A DNA stretch of 32,172 bases from Lujinxingiaceae bacterium (GTDB lineage: Bacteria; Myxococcota_A; Bradymonadia; Bradymonadales; Bradymonadaceae): positions 1-32,172 of the forward strand of contig JACCWM010000158.1 of the NCBI GenBank assembly GCA_013697635.1, in the 5' to 3' direction. Shown here in pieces: positions 30,719 through 32,172 of the stretch; positions within the stretch are counted from its first letter, which is position 1; each line of letters starts with the position of its first letter. The notes beneath the pieces are model-generated. The model was given only the letters and a program-made list of their open reading frames with translations, was not told where the DNA came from and made no database searches. Position numbers and translations under genes: made by a program.

Positions 30719-31723
30719 GTGGCATGGAAGCTCGTGGCCCTGGTGTTCGTCGTGGCCTTGGTCTGGGGCTGTGCGAGTTTTCGCCCGACCAGTCCGGTGT
30801 GTCTGGCCGGCGCCCATCTCGACGCCTACGGGCGCTGCCAGGTTCAGCAAGCGCCCGGCCACCATATTCCTTTTCGCGCGGGACACAAAGTCAAGGTGAT
30901 GCAGGGCTTTCACGGCTATGTCAGCCACAAGGAAGATCTGGCCTTCTCGGTCGATTTTGGCTGCGAGTTGGGCACGCCGATTGTCGCTTCGCGCCGCGCC
31001 GTGGTCTGGGCCGTGCGCAAGGACTCCAACTCGGGCTGCGCCGACCAATCCTGCGTCGACCAGGCCAACTACGTGATCCTCGATCACGGCGACGGCAGCT
31101 ACTCGGAGTACTACCACCTGCTCCACCACGGCGTCACCGTCAAAGAGGGTGAGCACGTGTGCGCCGGGCAAGTCATCGGCTTGTGTGGCAATACGGGTTT
31201 TTCCAGCGGCCCCCACCTGCACTTTGCCGTCTCCGATGCCGCGCGCCACACGATCCCGGTCCAGTTCCAAGAACTCGGCCGCGACAATTTCGGCTACGTC
31301 GTGCCCGACACCGCCTACACCTCCCAAAACGAGCGCCAGGTCCACTGCGGCAAGACGCGCTACTCGGATTTGTCGCGCGATGCCTTCGTTCATCAGGGTG
31401 TTTTGCTTCGCGATGCGATTCCAGGTGTGATTGTAAAAGATCGGCGTACGATGACGATCGCGGGCACCTACTACGGGGATCACACCCATGTGGCCGTGCA
31501 TCGCAAACCCGCGAGCAGCGGGCGTTGGGTCGAGCACTGTGTTCCGGTTGATCCAAAGGGACGCTTTCTGGTCACGATCAACTGGCCGCAGGCGAGCTTT
31601 CCCAACGGGTTTTACTGGCTGATGATCACGGGCAGCGACAAGAACTGCGCGTCACCGGGCTGGGCATGGTCGTACAAGGTACGGGTCGATGGCGACCAGA
31701 ATCAAACACCAAAAGTGAGATAG
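30719..31723 (+). CDS. M23 family metallopeptidase lipoprotein
   Basis: The protein has 334 residues from a GTG at 30,719, preceded by GGTAGG at a good spacing. An ATG at 30,662 gives 353 residues, but its first 19 codons are rare for this genome and there is no ribosome site. A hydrophobic signal ends in Val-Trp-Gly-Cys (lipobox with Trp at -2). The LytM/M23 core follows: H70 and D79 (HKEDLAFSVDFG), GTPIVASRRAVV, YYHLLHH, GQVIGLCGNTG, and SSGPHLHF with H166 and H168, giving the H, D, H-x-H zinc set. It probably cleaves or binds peptidoglycan at the outer envelope. The C-terminal third (about 190-334) has paired Cys and beta-strands of no known family. It is divergent from the hemF group. Confidence 0.85.
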   Translation: MAWKLVALVFVVALVWGCASFRPTSPVCLAGAHLDAYGRCQVQQAPGHHIPFRAGHKVKVMQGFHGYVSHKEDLAFSVDFGCELGTPIVASRRAVVWAVRKDSNSGCADQSCVDQANYVILDHGDGSYSEYYHLLHHGVTVKEGEHVCAGQVIGLCGNTGFSSGPHLHFAVSDAARHTIPVQFQELGRDNFGYVVPDTAYTSQNERQVHCGKTRYSDLSRDAFVHQGVLLRDAIPGVIVKDRRTMTIAGTYYGDHTHVAVHRKPASSGRWVEHCVPVDPKGRFLVTINWPQASFPNGFYWLMITGSDKNCASPGWAWSYKVRVDGDQNQTPKVR

Positions 31724-31741
31724 CGGACCCTCGAGGGTCCG
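31724..31741. other. Perfect 18-bp palindrome between two plus-strand genes
   Basis: CGGACCCTCGAGGGTCCG is perfectly self-complementary and begins on the base after the M23 stop (TAG 31,721-31,723). It is followed by ATTTGGAGC, not a T-run. It lies 14 nt before the ATG of the Cys-rich lipoprotein gene, so as RNA it would form a hairpin next to that gene's ribosome site. It could slow termination or affect translation of the downstream gene. Confidence 0.75.
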
Positions 31742-31755
31742 ATTTGGAGCAACAC

Positions 31756-32136
31756 ATGCGCGTAATTCTTTGGATCGCAGCAATCTGTATGGCTTTCGCA
31801 GTGTTCAGCTGTGGCGGCGACGAGGCCGACAACCTCGGTGTCGGAGCCCAGTGTCAAACGGTCGACGACTGCGGCGATGCCCAGCAATGTCTGACGCAGT
31901 TCAAGGGCGGCTATTGCGGCCTCAGTGACTGTGAATCTCACGACGATTGCCCGGGTGCCTCGTCGTGTGTCACCCACGGTGATGGAAAGAACTATTGCTT
32001 TCGTCACTGCCTGGACAAGGCCGAGTGCAACGCCAACCGTGCCGTCGAAAACGAGGCCAACTGCTCCTCGAGCGCCAACTTGCTCGGCGGCGTCAAGGAC
32101 GTCAAGGTCTGCATTCCGCCCTCGAGCTCGAACTGA
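31756..32136 (+). CDS. Small Cys-rich lipoprotein
   Basis: The protein has 126 residues from the ATG at 31,756 (GGAG 8 nt upstream). A hydrophobic signal ends in Ala-Val-Phe-Ser-Cys (about residue 19), a possible lipobox. The mature protein has many Cys in short modules: CQTVDDCGDAQQC, YCGLSDCESHDDC, CVTHGDGKNYCFRHC, and two more near the end. This QC-x-x-x-DDC type pattern is also seen in the partial gene at the start of the window and in the barrel protein at 7,839. Such modules are common in surface lipoproteins of Myxococcota-like bacteria; function unknown. The final 36 nt of the window after its stop show no start of another gene. Confidence 0.8.
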   Translation: MRVILWIAAICMAFAVFSCGGDEADNLGVGAQCQTVDDCGDAQQCLTQFKGGYCGLSDCESHDDCPGASSCVTHGDGKNYCFRHCLDKAECNANRAVENEANCSSSANLLGGVKDVKVCIPPSSSN

Positions 32137-32172
32137 GCCGATGAACCGCGAGCAGAGCGCGCTCAATTGCAA

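Noticed and set aside
30506-31537. Minus-strand frame of about 343 codons opposite the M23 peptidase
   Set aside because: The M23 zinc motifs on the plus strand are decisive; the opposite frame has only valine/alanine-rich shadow sequence.

Overview
The window is GC-rich, densely coded bacterial chromosome. Many genes encode lipoproteins, Cys-rich secreted proteins and outer-membrane beta-barrels. It also holds the gene order yceD-rpmF ... rpiB-nrdR-ribD-ribE-ribB-ribH-nusB, which is familiar from delta-proteobacteria in the broad sense (Myxococcota, Desulfuromonadota and relatives such as Bradymonadales). I infer a member of that group; no rRNA or other marker here fixes the taxon.

Region 1 (1-13,130). 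After the 3' end of a Cys-rich gene on the plus strand, one long minus-strand transcription unit of twelve genes runs from about 13,064 down to 377. Most junctions overlap (ATGA) or are under 25 nt apart, and a good sigma70-type promoter lies just upstream (13,098-13,126). In transcription order it encodes: a large lipoprotein with a von Willebrand A-like segment; a beta-barrel; a solenoid lipoprotein; a Cys-motif beta-barrel; a CsgG/FlgO-like protein with a C-terminal barrel; a TPR lipoprotein; a MotA homologue; a MotB homologue; a membrane protein that looks like a FliF periplasmic domain plus a FliG C-terminal domain in one chain; a second vWA-like lipoprotein; a TonB/AgmX-type periplasmic protein; and a cyclic-nucleotide-binding protein. 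No filament, export-apparatus or rod gene is present. I read this as a non-flagellar, ion-driven motor with an envelope-spanning assembly, possibly for surface motility, and it is the main candidate for an undescribed system.

Region 2 (13,130-16,860) holds a winged-helix/TM2 protein with a His/Gln/Pro-rich repeat linker, an MBL-fold hydrolase and two tandem small heat-shock proteins, all on the minus strand.

Region 3 (16,860-25,500) is the conserved housekeeping block on the minus strand: yceD, rpmF, an in-frame acyl carrier protein-RpiB fusion, nrdR, ribD, ribE, a RibB with a degenerate GTP cyclohydrolase II-like half (RibBX type), ribH, nusB and a lipoprotein. Compared with the usual order, plsX-fabHDG, fabF and glyA are missing. 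A DUF234-type ATPase gene, preceded by three 15-bp palindromic repeats, sits between ribB and ribH and looks like an insertion.

Region 4 (25,500-32,172) has two plus-strand lipoproteins (one LEA14/WHy-like), then a minus-strand group of an unknown membrane-anchored protein, hemF and an outer-membrane porin-like protein, then a plus-strand M23 peptidase lipoprotein and a small Cys-rich lipoprotein.

No tRNA, rRNA, CRISPR array or insertion sequence was seen. All gene-free gaps are under 300 nt; the larger ones are described with their promoters, hairpins and repeats.
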